Shown piece after piece: positions 16,669 to 26,066 of a stretch of 64,000 nt of DNA. Both the position numbers and the translations under genes were made by a program. The notes under the pieces are model-generated. The model had not been told where the DNA came from. It ran no database searches and was given only the letters and a program-made list of their open reading frames with translations. How positions within the stretch are numbered: position 1 is the stretch's first letter; each line of letters starts with the position of its first letter. The stretch is taken from the NCBI RefSeq assembly GCF_012113595.1, contig NZ_CP050831.1, forward strand, positions 5,208,001 to 5,272,000, read 5' to 3'. The stretch comes from Bacteroides faecium (GTDB lineage: Bacteria > Bacteroidota > Bacteroidia > Bacteroidales > Bacteroidaceae).

Positions 16669-19600
16669 TTAAAGCATAGCTTTAGATGCCGCAAAGCTCT
16701 TCTTCTTCAACGTCAGCACCGGCAGGAAAATAAATACCCCGATTACGGACATTATCAATCCCCCGATAGTGCCTGCGGCCAACGGAAACCAGAAACCTTC
16801 TTTTTCCGCTCCTACCATGAAAGGGATAAAACCCAGGATAGTGGAAGCTACCGTCAGGAAAATAGGAATCACTTTCGTGTTCCAGGCTTTCACGTAAGCC
16901 CGGAGCGGTGAAAGACACGGGAAACGCTTACGGATAGAATTATATTCATTCAGGATATAAATACTCGCATTTACCGTAATACCGCAAAGCAGGACAAAGG
17001 AAGCGAAACCGCCCTGGTCGAAGTTCAGTTTGAACCAGTAAAATGTAAGGAACACGCCGATATAAGATACCGGAATCACAAAGATAATAGCCAACGGCTG
17101 TTTCAGAGAATTGAACAGGATACTTGTGATAAAGAAGATAATGGCGATTACTATCAGGAGCAGACGATATTGCTTGTTGTCCTTTCCACCCCATGACCAG
17201 TTGTTTTCTTCCGATTTGGCAGTATATCCCATTGGAAGAAGCTCGTTAAACTCTTCCAGGTCTTTCTTCAACAGTTTGTTTCCCTGTTCCGAAGAGCCGA
17301 TATACTCATATTGCAGGCATAATCGGTACTGCTGATTCTCCTTCGCCACTTCCTGCGGCATCTGTCCTTTTTCTACGGTTGCCAGTTCCGAAAGCTTATA
17401 TTCCTTACCGCCCGCCTCGAAAGGGTAATACTGCATCGCCCATACATCCCTCTCTTCCGACTGCCGCGAAGAAAGTTTTATCTTTTCCGTACCCTCTTCC
17501 GTCACCACCGAACCGATTTCCATATTCCGCCCATATACCGGACGGATAGCGGAAAACAGTCTCCCGGCTCCAATCCCTTCCTCTGCCATCCGTCGTTTAT
17601 CCAGATTGAAATAGAATTCCATATAATCATCCTTCCACCAAGAGAAATCGGAACCGATGGTCACTTCCCGGATACGGCGGTGGGACAACAGCTTTTCTTT
17701 CAACTTTTCCGCCTGCGCATACAATTCATCATAATTGTACCCATACATCTTCACCCGGAAAGAACCCGCATTCTCACGTACATTATTACTGAATCCCTGG
17801 TCTTGCAATCCGTATATGCTCCAGTCACCACCGCCCAGTTGGAGCGCCTTGCCAATCATATTGGCCTTCAGCGTATAGGGGAAACCGCTTTTTTGATGTT
17901 CTTTCGTAAAATAAATATGAATAGATGCCTTGCGGGCGCTTTCCACAGACGTCTGAAACTGCTTGATTTCCTTAAATTCGCTCAGATAGGTTTCCATCTT
18001 CTTAACCAGTGTATTCATCTGTTCCAGTGTACTTCCATTCGGCAGATTGGCATTGGCATGAAGCACCACCTCTTCATTGCGGGTAAAGTAACTCCCCTCG
18101 TATACCTTTTGCACAAACAGCCTTAACGTTCCGCCCAATACCTTGTCCACCACCGGTTTCACCTTTTCCTTATAAGTGGAAGTACCCAGCGTCTTATTAT
18201 AAGCTTCCGCCCACTTGTCATCCCCTTTCATCTTTTCCGGCAACAGGAACACCGGTAATCCGAAAGCCAGCAATAACAGTATGCAAACCGCCACTCTCCA
18301 ACGACAGATAATCCGTATCAGCCACCCGTAGAAACGACTGAAATAAACCGGAACACGCCGCATTTTCGAACGTATCCACACAAAGGGACGTACGCTGCCC
18401 ATTCGTCTTCCGAGTTTTGAAAGAGATGTTTTCTTCCGCCGTTTCAGTCCGATTTTATCAATCAGGGAAGGGACGAAAAACAGGGCGACCAATAATGAAA
18501 CTCCCAGATTGATAATCACCACAGCAGCAAAGTCCTGCAAATTGAGCCGTATCTTCTCATCCAGAAAGAAGATAATAACCAGTGCCCCTATCGTCGTCAA
18601 CGTAGCTGCCAGTACGGACATGAACGCCTTCCGGTTCCCGCGCCTCAGATAATGGTCGCTCATCACTATCGTATTGTCAATCACAAGATTCAAGGAAACC
18701 GTGATACCTGCCAAAGAGTATAACTGCATTTCCAATCCGAACGCATAATAAAAAATAACGGCTATCGCTATATTGACGGACAGGCTGACTACAATCAGAA
18801 ACAGGTATTTGGGACTGAAAGTAATCAGCAACACAAACAGAAGCAGAATAGCCACCGTCACTCCCGTACGCAGATAAATCTTGCTTAGTTCTTCCTGAAT
18901 AAACTCCGTAGCGTCATAACTGGTGTGAATCTCATACCCCGCCGGAAGAAACGACCGGATACCGTCCATATACGCTTTCACCTCCTTGCTCAACGCTAAC
19001 TGGTTAGCCGTTTCTTCCGCCACGACAGACAGATAAATCGAGTTTAGCCCATTAATCCGGTAGTAACTCTGCGGCTGTTCTTCCACACGGGAAACCTTCA
19101 CCAGCTCATTCAGACCGATAATTCTCCCGTCTTTCATCTTTACCTGTATGTGTCCCGCATCAAAATCCCGGCTTTCAGATTCGGGAACCAGTGCCAGACG
19201 TATCCACTGCCTGTCCGAAGCCCCCTGTTCCACATCATAAGTACCCATGAACTCTTTCTGGTAATGCAACCGAACTGCCTCACGGATATCATCCGTACTT
19301 ATCCCGAGCGTGCGCAGTTGTTCGGAATCATACTCCAACCGCCACTCCATCGGGGTAGCACCGCTAAGGTTAATCTTATAAATCCCCGAAAGCTGTGCAA
19401 GGCGTGTTTTTATATGTTCTTCCGCATACTGCTGAATCAACACAGGTGTAGCAGGCGCATTAATTGTAAACGCCATAAAAGGAGACTGGCTGCTCTGTCC
19501 GGGACTCTGCATCTGAATATACGGATAACTCACCCCGTCCGGCAGTTCCGGCCACGTCTGGCGGATAATGGTGGAAGCCTCGAAACGGGCGACCGCCGCA

Positions 19601-19923
19601 TCCACATGCTTGTCCAGGTTCACGCTGATACTTCCCCACCCGTTTCCCGAAGTTGAGTAAATTCCCCGAATCCCTTTCACGCGAGCAAGCATCGCCTCCA
19701 GTTTACTGGTAGCCGTCATCTCCACCACACGTGCCGAAGTGCCGGGCATGCTGAAACGCACCGTGAAGCCGGGCAGCGTCCGTGACGGGTTCAGTTTGAC
19801 AGGCAACAGCGGGACAAGTGCCAGCCCGACCAATGCCACACAGACAAAAGCCACAATCAGCGTAAAGGCGGAAGCCTTCGGGGACTTATTTATTTCAGAA
19901 TCCATAGTTTGCATTATCATCAT
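16669..19923 (-). CDS. RND efflux transporter, second pump of the operon
   Basis: 1084 residues, an inner-membrane HAE-type RND protein with 12 predicted transmembrane segments. The first is near 19-40 and the second cluster begins near 352. Transmembrane segment 4 contains one acidic residue, D416 in LNLVIDNTIVMSDH, in place of the Asp pair of AcrB. It is the last gene of the cluster, 148 bases after the TolC gene, and that gap holds a dispersed inverted repeat. It differs strongly from the other pump (21615-24710), so the two could form a mixed trimer as MdtB/MdtC do, or work separately with the shared adaptor and channel. Substrate unknown. Confidence 0.87.
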   Translation of the reverse strand: MMIMQTMDSEINKSPKASAFTLIVAFVCVALVGLALVPLLPVKLNPSRTLPGFTVRFSMPGTSARVVEMTATSKLEAMLARVKGIRGIYSTSGNGWGSISVNLDKHVDAAVARFEASTIIRQTWPELPDGVSYPYIQMQSPGQSSQSPFMAFTINAPATPVLIQQYAEEHIKTRLAQLSGIYKINLSGATPMEWRLEYDSEQLRTLGISTDDIREAVRLHYQKEFMGTYDVEQGASDRQWIRLALVPESESRDFDAGHIQVKMKDGRIIGLNELVKVSRVEEQPQSYYRINGLNSIYLSVVAEETANQLALSKEVKAYMDGIRSFLPAGYEIHTSYDATEFIQEELSKIYLRTGVTVAILLLFVLLITFSPKYLFLIVVSLSVNIAIAVIFYYAFGLEMQLYSLAGITVSLNLVIDNTIVMSDHYLRRGNRKAFMSVLAATLTTIGALVIIFFLDEKIRLNLQDFAAVVIINLGVSLLVALFFVPSLIDKIGLKRRKKTSLSKLGRRMGSVRPFVWIRSKMRRVPVYFSRFYGWLIRIICRWRVAVCILLLLAFGLPVFLLPEKMKGDDKWAEAYNKTLGTSTYKEKVKPVVDKVLGGTLRLFVQKVYEGSYFTRNEEVVLHANANLPNGSTLEQMNTLVKKMETYLSEFKEIKQFQTSVESARKASIHIYFTKEHQKSGFPYTLKANMIGKALQLGGGDWSIYGLQDQGFSNNVRENAGSFRVKMYGYNYDELYAQAEKLKEKLLSHRRIREVTIGSDFSWWKDDYMEFYFNLDKRRMAEEGIGAGRLFSAIRPVYGRNMEIGSVVTEEGTEKIKLSSRQSEERDVWAMQYYPFEAGGKEYKLSELATVEKGQMPQEVAKENQQYRLCLQYEYIGSSEQGNKLLKKDLEEFNELLPMGYTAKSEENNWSWGGKDNKQYRLLLIVIAIIFFITSILFNSLKQPLAIIFVIPVSYIGVFLTFYWFKLNFDQGGFASFVLLCGITVNASIYILNEYNSIRKRFPCLSPLRAYVKAWNTKVIPIFLTVASTILGFIPFMVGAEKEGFWFPLAAGTIGGLIMSVIGVFIFLPVLTLKKKSFAASKAML

Positions 19924-19932
19924 TCATTATAT

Positions 19933-20070
19933 TTCACCACAGAGGACACAGAGATTTACTATTTTTTATTTACTGTAGAGTAACACAGAATCTCACGTAT
20001 TTATTGCTCTGTTTTACTTGCGGAAAGAGAGCGAGAAGGACTCTGTGTCCTCCGTGTCCTCTGTGGTGAA
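19933..20070. repeat. Inverted repeat with CACAGAGGACAC arms
   Basis: The left arm (19933-19953) begins TTCACCACAGAGGACACAG. The right arm (20041-20070) is its inverse, extended by one more GGACACRGAG-type unit. The same 30-base arm occurs at 21518-21547 with 28 of 30 bases equal. It lies between the TolC-like gene and the second RND gene and could act as a terminator or RNA-stability element. Confidence 0.75.
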
Positions 20071-20071
20071 C

Positions 20072-21586
20072 TCATTTAACCAACTTCCCCCCATTGAAAT
20101 CGAACCTGTCCGAAAGAGAAAGCTTCGCGGCGAAATCGAACAGGGTAAGCCGGCGTATCTTGTAATAATTCAGCCAGTAGTTCTGCAAGGCTGAAATATA
20201 ATTCCGTTGTGCCTGCTGCTGCCTGTTGAGTGAGAGTGTCAGGCTGTTTATATCCGCCTTGCCGATGATAAAACGCTGTTTTGTCTCATTATAAGCAAGT
20301 ACAGACAAATCCAAAGCCTCTTCCGCGCTTGCTATCAACTGCTGCTGGATATTGAAATCGCTCACTGTCATAATCACTTCCTCTTCGATACTAATCTCAT
20401 CCTGGCGTGCCGAAATCTTCACCACATTCAGGTTATTGCGCGCCATATTATACTTGCCTTTGCGGACGCCCCAATCCAATAACGGGATAGAAACACTGAC
20501 AGCCACCAAATCCTGCTGCATCGGTTTATGATATACATCCCCGAAATTATCCGCCACCTGGTTAAAACCGACGCTCGCATTCACACTTGCGTTGAAACGG
20601 GATTCTTTCTTTGTCTTGTCCACATTCCGTTCCGCTTCCAGTACATTCTGCTTCAATTCCAGCAATTGGGGGTTGTTGCTTCTTCCCCAACTCAAAGCCT
20701 CATCCACCGGAATCTCTATCATGCCCGGACGGGAAGGGAGTTGCAGTTCGATTTGCGTATTCTTATCCAGATTAAGAAAAGACGCTAAAGAGAACATCGC
20801 CCGTTTCAGGTCGCTCGCCTTGTTCTGAAGAGTATTCTGTGCGTTTACACGGTCCAGTTTCAATGTCAGCAGGTCGGCTTGTGAGATGGCGGCTATCCGG
20901 TGGCGTTGCTGCCCGATACGGTAAAGCGTATCGGTGGAAGCCAGATTGTCTTTTGCCAGTTTATATTCCGCCTGTGCCATGGCAAGAGAAAAGAAATAGT
21001 TCGTGGCCGTTTCCGAAACTTTCTCCACGTTATAAAGGAACTCCTTCTTCACACGCTCATATTTCAACGGTTCTATTTTCCGCTCCCACTTGAAAGGATT
21101 GTATCCTACCAGGCTCTGCGAATATCCAAGCCTTATAGGGACACTGGTGAGTTGTGTCGCGCTGTTATCCCCGAAGTTGCGCATATAGGCAAGATTCGAT
21201 TCCAGATAGAATGTACCCCCGGTCAGGTCGAGGTTCTGCCTCACGCTCAGGCCGCCGTAGGCATAATATGATTGCTGCGTGCGGTACACGTCGAGGTTGG
21301 AGCCCGAATCATAACGTTTCGTTATATCCCGGTTATATTGCGCCGGAGTAAGGTCCAGCGTCAGACTGGGCAGGCGGTTCGCCTTATATGTCCGGTATTC
21401 CCAATAACCGGAGAGATACATATTCTGTGTGCGGAATGATTCCAGCGAACTGTCGTTGGCCAAAGCAATCGTCTGATTCAAGTCCAGTACCAGATGTTTC
21501 TGTGCGTACAGCGGGGATTCACCACAGAGGATACAGAGGACACAGAGAAAGGTGGGAATTCTTAATAATCCGTTCATAACTCTCAT
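20072..21586 (-). CDS. TolC-family outer membrane efflux protein
   Basis: 504 residues. It has two outer-membrane efflux protein repeats with long helices, the first around EKVSETATNYFFSLAMAQAE and the second around EEVIMTVSDFNIQQQLIAS. The signal peptide is unusual: its core FLCVLCILCGES (14-25) is encoded by a copy of the dispersed CACAGAGGACAC repeat and contains three Cys, and cleavage is likely after LYA (28). The start is ATG 21586 or ATG 21577. The gene lies 28 bases after the first RND gene and provides the outer-membrane duct. Confidence 0.87.
   Translation of the reverse strand: MRVMNGLLRIPTFLCVLCILCGESPLYAQKHLVLDLNQTIALANDSSLESFRTQNMYLSGYWEYRTYKANRLPSLTLDLTPAQYNRDITKRYDSGSNLDVYRTQQSYYAYGGLSVRQNLDLTGGTFYLESNLAYMRNFGDNSATQLTSVPIRLGYSQSLVGYNPFKWERKIEPLKYERVKKEFLYNVEKVSETATNYFFSLAMAQAEYKLAKDNLASTDTLYRIGQQRHRIAAISQADLLTLKLDRVNAQNTLQNKASDLKRAMFSLASFLNLDKNTQIELQLPSRPGMIEIPVDEALSWGRSNNPQLLELKQNVLEAERNVDKTKKESRFNASVNASVGFNQVADNFGDVYHKPMQQDLVAVSVSIPLLDWGVRKGKYNMARNNLNVVKISARQDEISIEEEVIMTVSDFNIQQQLIASAEEALDLSVLAYNETKQRFIIGKADINSLTLSLNRQQQAQRNYISALQNYWLNYYKIRRLTLFDFAAKLSLSDRFDFNGGKLVK
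21518..21547 (-). repeat. Dispersed repeat arm inside the TolC-like coding region
   Basis: 30 bases match the right arm at 20041-20070 (opposite orientation) at 28 positions. In frame it encodes the hydrophobic core of the signal peptide. Confidence 0.75.
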
Positions 21587-21614
21587 ATTTGAACTATTTG
21601 TTATTATTTGCTAC

Positions 21615-24600
21615 TTATTTCAACTTTCTTACTTCTTCTTTTTTCCGGTAAATGAACCAGTAAAGCAACGGTATGATGAACAGGCTCACTGCCGTGCCTA
21701 TCGACATCGTTCCTATCATGGCAATGGACAACGGCTTTTGCAGTTCCGAACCCATATCCGAAGAGAATAATAGCGGGACCATGGCGAAAATCGTAGTCAG
21801 TGAGGTCATGATAATGGGACGCAGGCGCCTGCGTCCGGCTTCGTGGATGGCTTCCAGCAAAGGGACGCCTGCCTTGCGCAGTTCATTGATTGCGTCTAGT
21901 TTCAGGATAGAGTCATTGATTACGATACCGCAGGTGACGATAAGCCCGATGGCTGACATCAGATTCAGTGTATGCCCGCAAATCCAAAGCAGCAAAAGCG
22001 CGAATGCAACGTCTATCGGGATTTCCGCCAAGACAAGCAGGGGTTGCAGAAAGCTCTCGAACTGTGCCGCAAGGATGAAATACATCAGCAACAGGGAAAT
22101 CAGAAGTATCACTACCAGTTCGTCCAGCATTTCCCGGTTCGAGAAGAAGCTGCCGGAAAAGCCGGTATCCCACTCTCCTGTATTTCCGGCTACCTGCTTC
22201 ACGTCTTTTATCAGCTTGTCCGCATCCCGCACTCCATAAAAATCGAAAGGCACAAATTCCCCGTTACGCCCGGCAGTAATACTCTTCAGGTCTTCGGCAG
22301 GAGCCACCTTTACTAGTTCCCGGAGCGGGATATATTCTATATTGCCCTGGTTATCCGGCTGTGTCTGTATCAATGTCTCCTGCAAGACCCTGTTCACGGT
22401 CTTTTCATTCCCTGCAATATTAATTGGAAGATACTGCTGGTAAGAATGTAGCATAGTCACGCTGTTTTCACGGAAAGCCGTTTTCAAGACACGGTAAAGT
22501 TCATTATAGGAGACACGGTAAAGCAGCAGTTTTTCCTTGCTGATGCTCAGGTTCAACTGATTTTCAAAAGCGATGCCCGTAGGATTGATTCCAGTTTTCC
22601 CTGCCAGTTCATGCTCCAGTTTGCGAATCGTTTCCGCTTCCGGTGCCTGTGCCCTGTTGCGTGCATAAAATTCAGCTATGATATCCGGCTCACCCGTCAC
22701 AAAAAGTTTCTCGAATACCGTCTCCGGTGGAGAGAAAGAAATGACGGAGAGCGGATAACGTTCTTTCAGCCGTCGGTATATTTCCTGTTCCAAAGGAGCT
22801 ATTTCACTGGAAGTTTCCGTCCGGAAATAAAGTTCCGCTTCGGAAGAGGAAAGTTCCCTTTCCCGGTTCAGGATAAAATCCTGTCTGCCGACAGAAGCCG
22901 TCTGTTCCAGAGAGCGGCCGTCCAGTTCCTTAAAAAGTTCGTCCACACGCTTCCTGTTTTCATCCACATGGATATTTTCATTCCATTCTATGCGGACAAT
23001 CAGTTCGTTTTCTTCGATATCGGGCATCCGCTCCTTGTCTATAAAGAAAAAGAAGAATACACAGAGCGGAATGGAAATGACGCAAAACAATACGCTGAAC
23101 GTTTTATGACGGAACACCCAGTCTACTCCGGCGTCATAGAAACGGTCCAGTGTATGGTCTTTTATCGGGTTATTGAATTTAAAGGAGAGCCACTTCCATT
23201 TCCGGGTGTGGATACCTGCACGGTAGACCAGCAGATAAAGGACGGGAAGCAGCATGATACCTGTAAAATAAGACACCATCAGTCCTACCGTGACGGAGAA
23301 AGCCTGGTCGTAGAAGATGGCTCCGGCAATACCGCTCATAAAAATCAGGGGGGCGAATACGGCAATGGTGGTCAGCGAAGAGCTCAGCATGGGGGTCACC
23401 ACTTCACTTGTTCCTGTGATACAGGCACGACGCAGTGAATATCCCCGTTCGCGGTATTGCGAAATATTCTCGGTCACGATAATCGAGCTGTCAATCATCA
23501 TTCCCAAAGCCAGAATCAATCCTGCAAGGGAAATGATATTCAGTGACATATTACAAAGGTAGAAGAACACGAAACTGATGACGATGGAAACCACCATGCT
23601 GAGCCCGATGACCAACGGGGATTTCACGTCACCCAGGAACAGGACTGCTACCAGGCAGATAAAGAGGAATCCTAAAGAAAGGTTCTGCTGCAGATTGGAA
23701 ATCGTGAAGTCCAGCAACTCCGTCTGGTTACGGCTGATACTGAAATCAATGTCCGGATATACCCGCTGGAAATACTTCATCGTTCCTACCAGGGAGTTCT
23801 TCATCTTGTCCATATTCTCATCCGCCTGCTTGATGACAGCCAGTGTCACCGCACGCTTACCGTTCGATAAAGACACGCCCTTTTCCTTCACGGGCACGAT
23901 ATTGACCTTGCAGAAATCCTTTAACTGTACAATGCGGTCACCCTTACGCAGATAGATATTTTCCACATCTTCCGCCGTACGCAGCAATGTCGAGAATTTG
24001 ATATTATATTCGTAGTACCCGTCACGTACTGTCATACTGCCCGGTTCTACATTGTTGGACGACAGAGCGGATTCAATATCCTCGATGGCAAGTCCCATCA
24101 TGGCAAGCTTGTCCTCATCAGGCACAATCTGTACCTGGCGTTCCACCAGTCCGGTCACGTCCACCATAGCCACTTCTTCGAGCTGCTCTATCCTGCGCTT
24201 GATAACCGATTCGGCAAATTCACACAAGTCAAGAAAGGATTGCTGTCCCGTGGTAGTAGTACTATAAGCACTGTCATTCTTCAAGGTCAGGTTCAGGTAG
24301 AACACGGGAATATCCGTTGCACTCGCCTTGATAACTTTCGGACGTTCCGTTTCCTTGGGGAGATAGTTCATCGCGGCGTCTATCTTCTCATTGACCTCGA
24401 TAAAAGCAAGGTCCGTATTAGTGCCGAACTCAAAAGACAAGCGGATGATACCCGCCCCGTCCCTCGATTCGCTATGAATGTCTTTCAAGGTGGAAACTTG
24501 AATCAGTTGGCTGCGCAAAGGTTTCACAATCGTGTTTTCCAGTTCGCGGGCGGATGTATTCGCGGCAGAAACCTGTACGGTAATCTCCGGAATGGCGATA

Positions 24601-24710
24601 TTCGGAAGCAGCGATATCGGCAGTGTGGAATAGGTCACCAAGCCGATTATAAAACAGGCGGTGAAAGCCATCAACACGGCGATAGGACGCTGGATTAAAA
24701 ATTTTATCAT
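21615..24710 (-). CDS. RND efflux transporter, first pump of the operon
   Basis: 1031 residues from the ATG at 24710 (MIKFLIQRP, the typical RND N-terminus). Seven upstream in-frame codons run into an inverted repeat and were rejected. It has 12 transmembrane segments and two periplasmic domains. The proton-relay Asp is D407 in LGMMIDSSIIVTEN, the position of D407 in AcrB. The layout is HAE-1-like, as for multidrug or lipophilic export, and lacks the HME metal motif. It follows the adaptor gene after 99 bases that contain a perfect 20-base inverted repeat. Confidence 0.9.
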   Translation of the reverse strand: MIKFLIQRPIAVLMAFTACFIIGLVTYSTLPISLLPNIAIPEITVQVSAANTSARELENTIVKPLRSQLIQVSTLKDIHSESRDGAGIIRLSFEFGTNTDLAFIEVNEKIDAAMNYLPKETERPKVIKASATDIPVFYLNLTLKNDSAYSTTTTGQQSFLDLCEFAESVIKRRIEQLEEVAMVDVTGLVERQVQIVPDEDKLAMMGLAIEDIESALSSNNVEPGSMTVRDGYYEYNIKFSTLLRTAEDVENIYLRKGDRIVQLKDFCKVNIVPVKEKGVSLSNGKRAVTLAVIKQADENMDKMKNSLVGTMKYFQRVYPDIDFSISRNQTELLDFTISNLQQNLSLGFLFICLVAVLFLGDVKSPLVIGLSMVVSIVISFVFFYLCNMSLNIISLAGLILALGMMIDSSIIVTENISQYRERGYSLRRACITGTSEVVTPMLSSSLTTIAVFAPLIFMSGIAGAIFYDQAFSVTVGLMVSYFTGIMLLPVLYLLVYRAGIHTRKWKWLSFKFNNPIKDHTLDRFYDAGVDWVFRHKTFSVLFCVISIPLCVFFFFFIDKERMPDIEENELIVRIEWNENIHVDENRKRVDELFKELDGRSLEQTASVGRQDFILNRERELSSSEAELYFRTETSSEIAPLEQEIYRRLKERYPLSVISFSPPETVFEKLFVTGEPDIIAEFYARNRAQAPEAETIRKLEHELAGKTGINPTGIAFENQLNLSISKEKLLLYRVSYNELYRVLKTAFRENSVTMLHSYQQYLPINIAGNEKTVNRVLQETLIQTQPDNQGNIEYIPLRELVKVAPAEDLKSITAGRNGEFVPFDFYGVRDADKLIKDVKQVAGNTGEWDTGFSGSFFSNREMLDELVVILLISLLLMYFILAAQFESFLQPLLVLAEIPIDVAFALLLLWICGHTLNLMSAIGLIVTCGIVINDSILKLDAINELRKAGVPLLEAIHEAGRRRLRPIIMTSLTTIFAMVPLLFSSDMGSELQKPLSIAMIGTMSIGTAVSLFIIPLLYWFIYRKKEEVRKLK

Positions 24711-24725
24711 GCTTACTTTAGTTTT

Positions 24726-24804
24726 AGGCACGGATTACACGGATTACGCTGTTGCTTTATGCTATCACAATTCTAAAACCGTGAAATCCGTGTAATCCGT
24801 GCCT
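24726..24804. repeat. Perfect 20-base inverted repeat, same family as 11335-11402
   Basis: AGGCACGGATTACACGGATT (24726-24745) and its exact complement (24785-24804) enclose 39 bases. It sits inside the efflux operon between the adaptor and first pump genes, where a hairpin would reduce or tune read-through. Confidence 0.8.
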
Positions 24805-24809
24805 TTTGA

Positions 24810-25922
24810 TTATCTTACATTTACTTCCGCTTCATGTGCCAGATTCAGGTTTCCGGTCACAATAACCGTATCTCCTTCCAATAAACCATCTTCAACACCT
24901 TTCTGGGATTTATCAGAAACAATGTATTCCGTTGCATTCTCCAGTCCCGTATGCACATAGTTCCACATAGCCTTGCCTTTTTCCAATGTAAACACCACTT
25001 GCTTGCCGGAGCGCAGTACCACAGCCGTCTTGGGAATCACCAACTGTTCCCCCAAGTTCCGCCTGACACTGACCCGCACATTCATACCGCTAAACAACTT
25101 GCCTTCACCGTTTACGTCAGCCTTTACCTTTACCATTCCATTGGTATCCACCAACGGATTGATTTCGGATACGCTGCCTTCAAAAGAACTTCCCCCGGCA
25201 TAAGGAATAACCGTCACCTTGTCACCTTTTTTAATAAAGGCAAGTTCATTCTCCAATACGGTAAATTCAGCTTCCATTCCTTTGGTATCAAGAATAGTAC
25301 AGAATACTTCCGAGGTATTAGCCGGATTATAAGGCTTTGAAAAAAGATTAGCCACCACCCCGTCAAAAGGCGCGGTAAGCGTCGCGTGTTCCGTTTCCCT
25401 TTTTGTCAGTTCGTACTGGGACTTCGACTGCTCATAACCGCTCTTCACTTTCGCAAGTTTCATTGTCTCCACAGGAACCTTGCTGAAATCATCCGGTGTA
25501 TATCCCTGCCCGATGAGCACATCTTTCAACTCGAGTTCAGCTTTCAACAAAGCATCTTCCACCTGGGACAGTTTCTGCTCCAGACGGAATTTATCCAGTT
25601 CTGCCAGTTTCTGTCCTTTATGTACACGGTCACCATTCTTCACATAAATACGGGCAATGACTTCACTCGTTTCAAAACGCAAATCGGCTTTGCTACGGGC
25701 ATTCACCTTTCCATTGCTTACCAGTTCATGATCAAAATTACGCTTCTTCAGAATTTGAGTGGTAACTTCATTCTTTGTGTCAGGAAGAACGGTGGAGACA
25801 CCTTTTTCCTGTTCATCGGCACTACTTTTCTTATCAGAGCATGAGGTTGTCCCCACACAAGCCAAACAACATAACAGCACCCATATACAATTGTATTTTT
25901 TCATAAGCATATTTGTCTTCAT
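24810..25922 (-). CDS. RND periplasmic adaptor lipoprotein
   Basis: 370 residues with a lipoprotein signal (TTSCSDKK, Cys near residue 28). The AcrA-like order is a lipoyl half (KVNARSKADLRFETSEVIARI, then VKNGDRVHKGQKLAEL), an alpha-hairpin (about 110-165), the second lipoyl half (LTAPFDGVVANL) and beta-barrel and membrane-proximal domains. It is the first gene of the four-gene efflux operon and connects the pump or pumps with the TolC-like channel. A GTTAC-AAAA-GTAAC palindrome overlaps the likely promoter, which suggests a repressor, but no repressor gene is adjacent. Confidence 0.88.
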   Translation of the reverse strand: MKTNMLMKKYNCIWVLLCCLACVGTTSCSDKKSSADEQEKGVSTVLPDTKNEVTTQILKKRNFDHELVSNGKVNARSKADLRFETSEVIARIYVKNGDRVHKGQKLAELDKFRLEQKLSQVEDALLKAELELKDVLIGQGYTPDDFSKVPVETMKLAKVKSGYEQSKSQYELTKRETEHATLTAPFDGVVANLFSKPYNPANTSEVFCTILDTKGMEAEFTVLENELAFIKKGDKVTVIPYAGGSSFEGSVSEINPLVDTNGMVKVKADVNGEGKLFSGMNVRVSVRRNLGEQLVIPKTAVVLRSGKQVVFTLEKGKAMWNYVHTGLENATEYIVSDKSQKGVEDGLLEGDTVIVTGNLNLAHEAEVNVR

Positions 25923-25947
25923 AGCGTTTTACTTTATGTTTTACTTA

Positions 25948-25961
25948 GTTACAAAAGTAAC
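25948..25961 (-). promoter_or_regulatory. Promoter -7 box overlapped by a palindrome
   Basis: GTTAC-N4-GTAAC is a perfect palindrome that contains TACTTTTG (25959-25952), a TAnnTTTG match 30 bases ahead of the adaptor gene. It is a plausible operator. Confidence 0.45.
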
Positions 25962-26066
25962 ATAATTGAAATACCTATATTTCGTTTATCAGTAATAATT
26001 TTCTTACATGAGTTACATCACAACAATTCTTAACATTACAATTTCCATTTCATTGTACCTATGCAT

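Noticed and set aside
22611..23438. 275-codon ORF antisense to the first RND pump
   Set aside because: Lies wholly inside a full-length RND gene; composition is that of a complementary frame.
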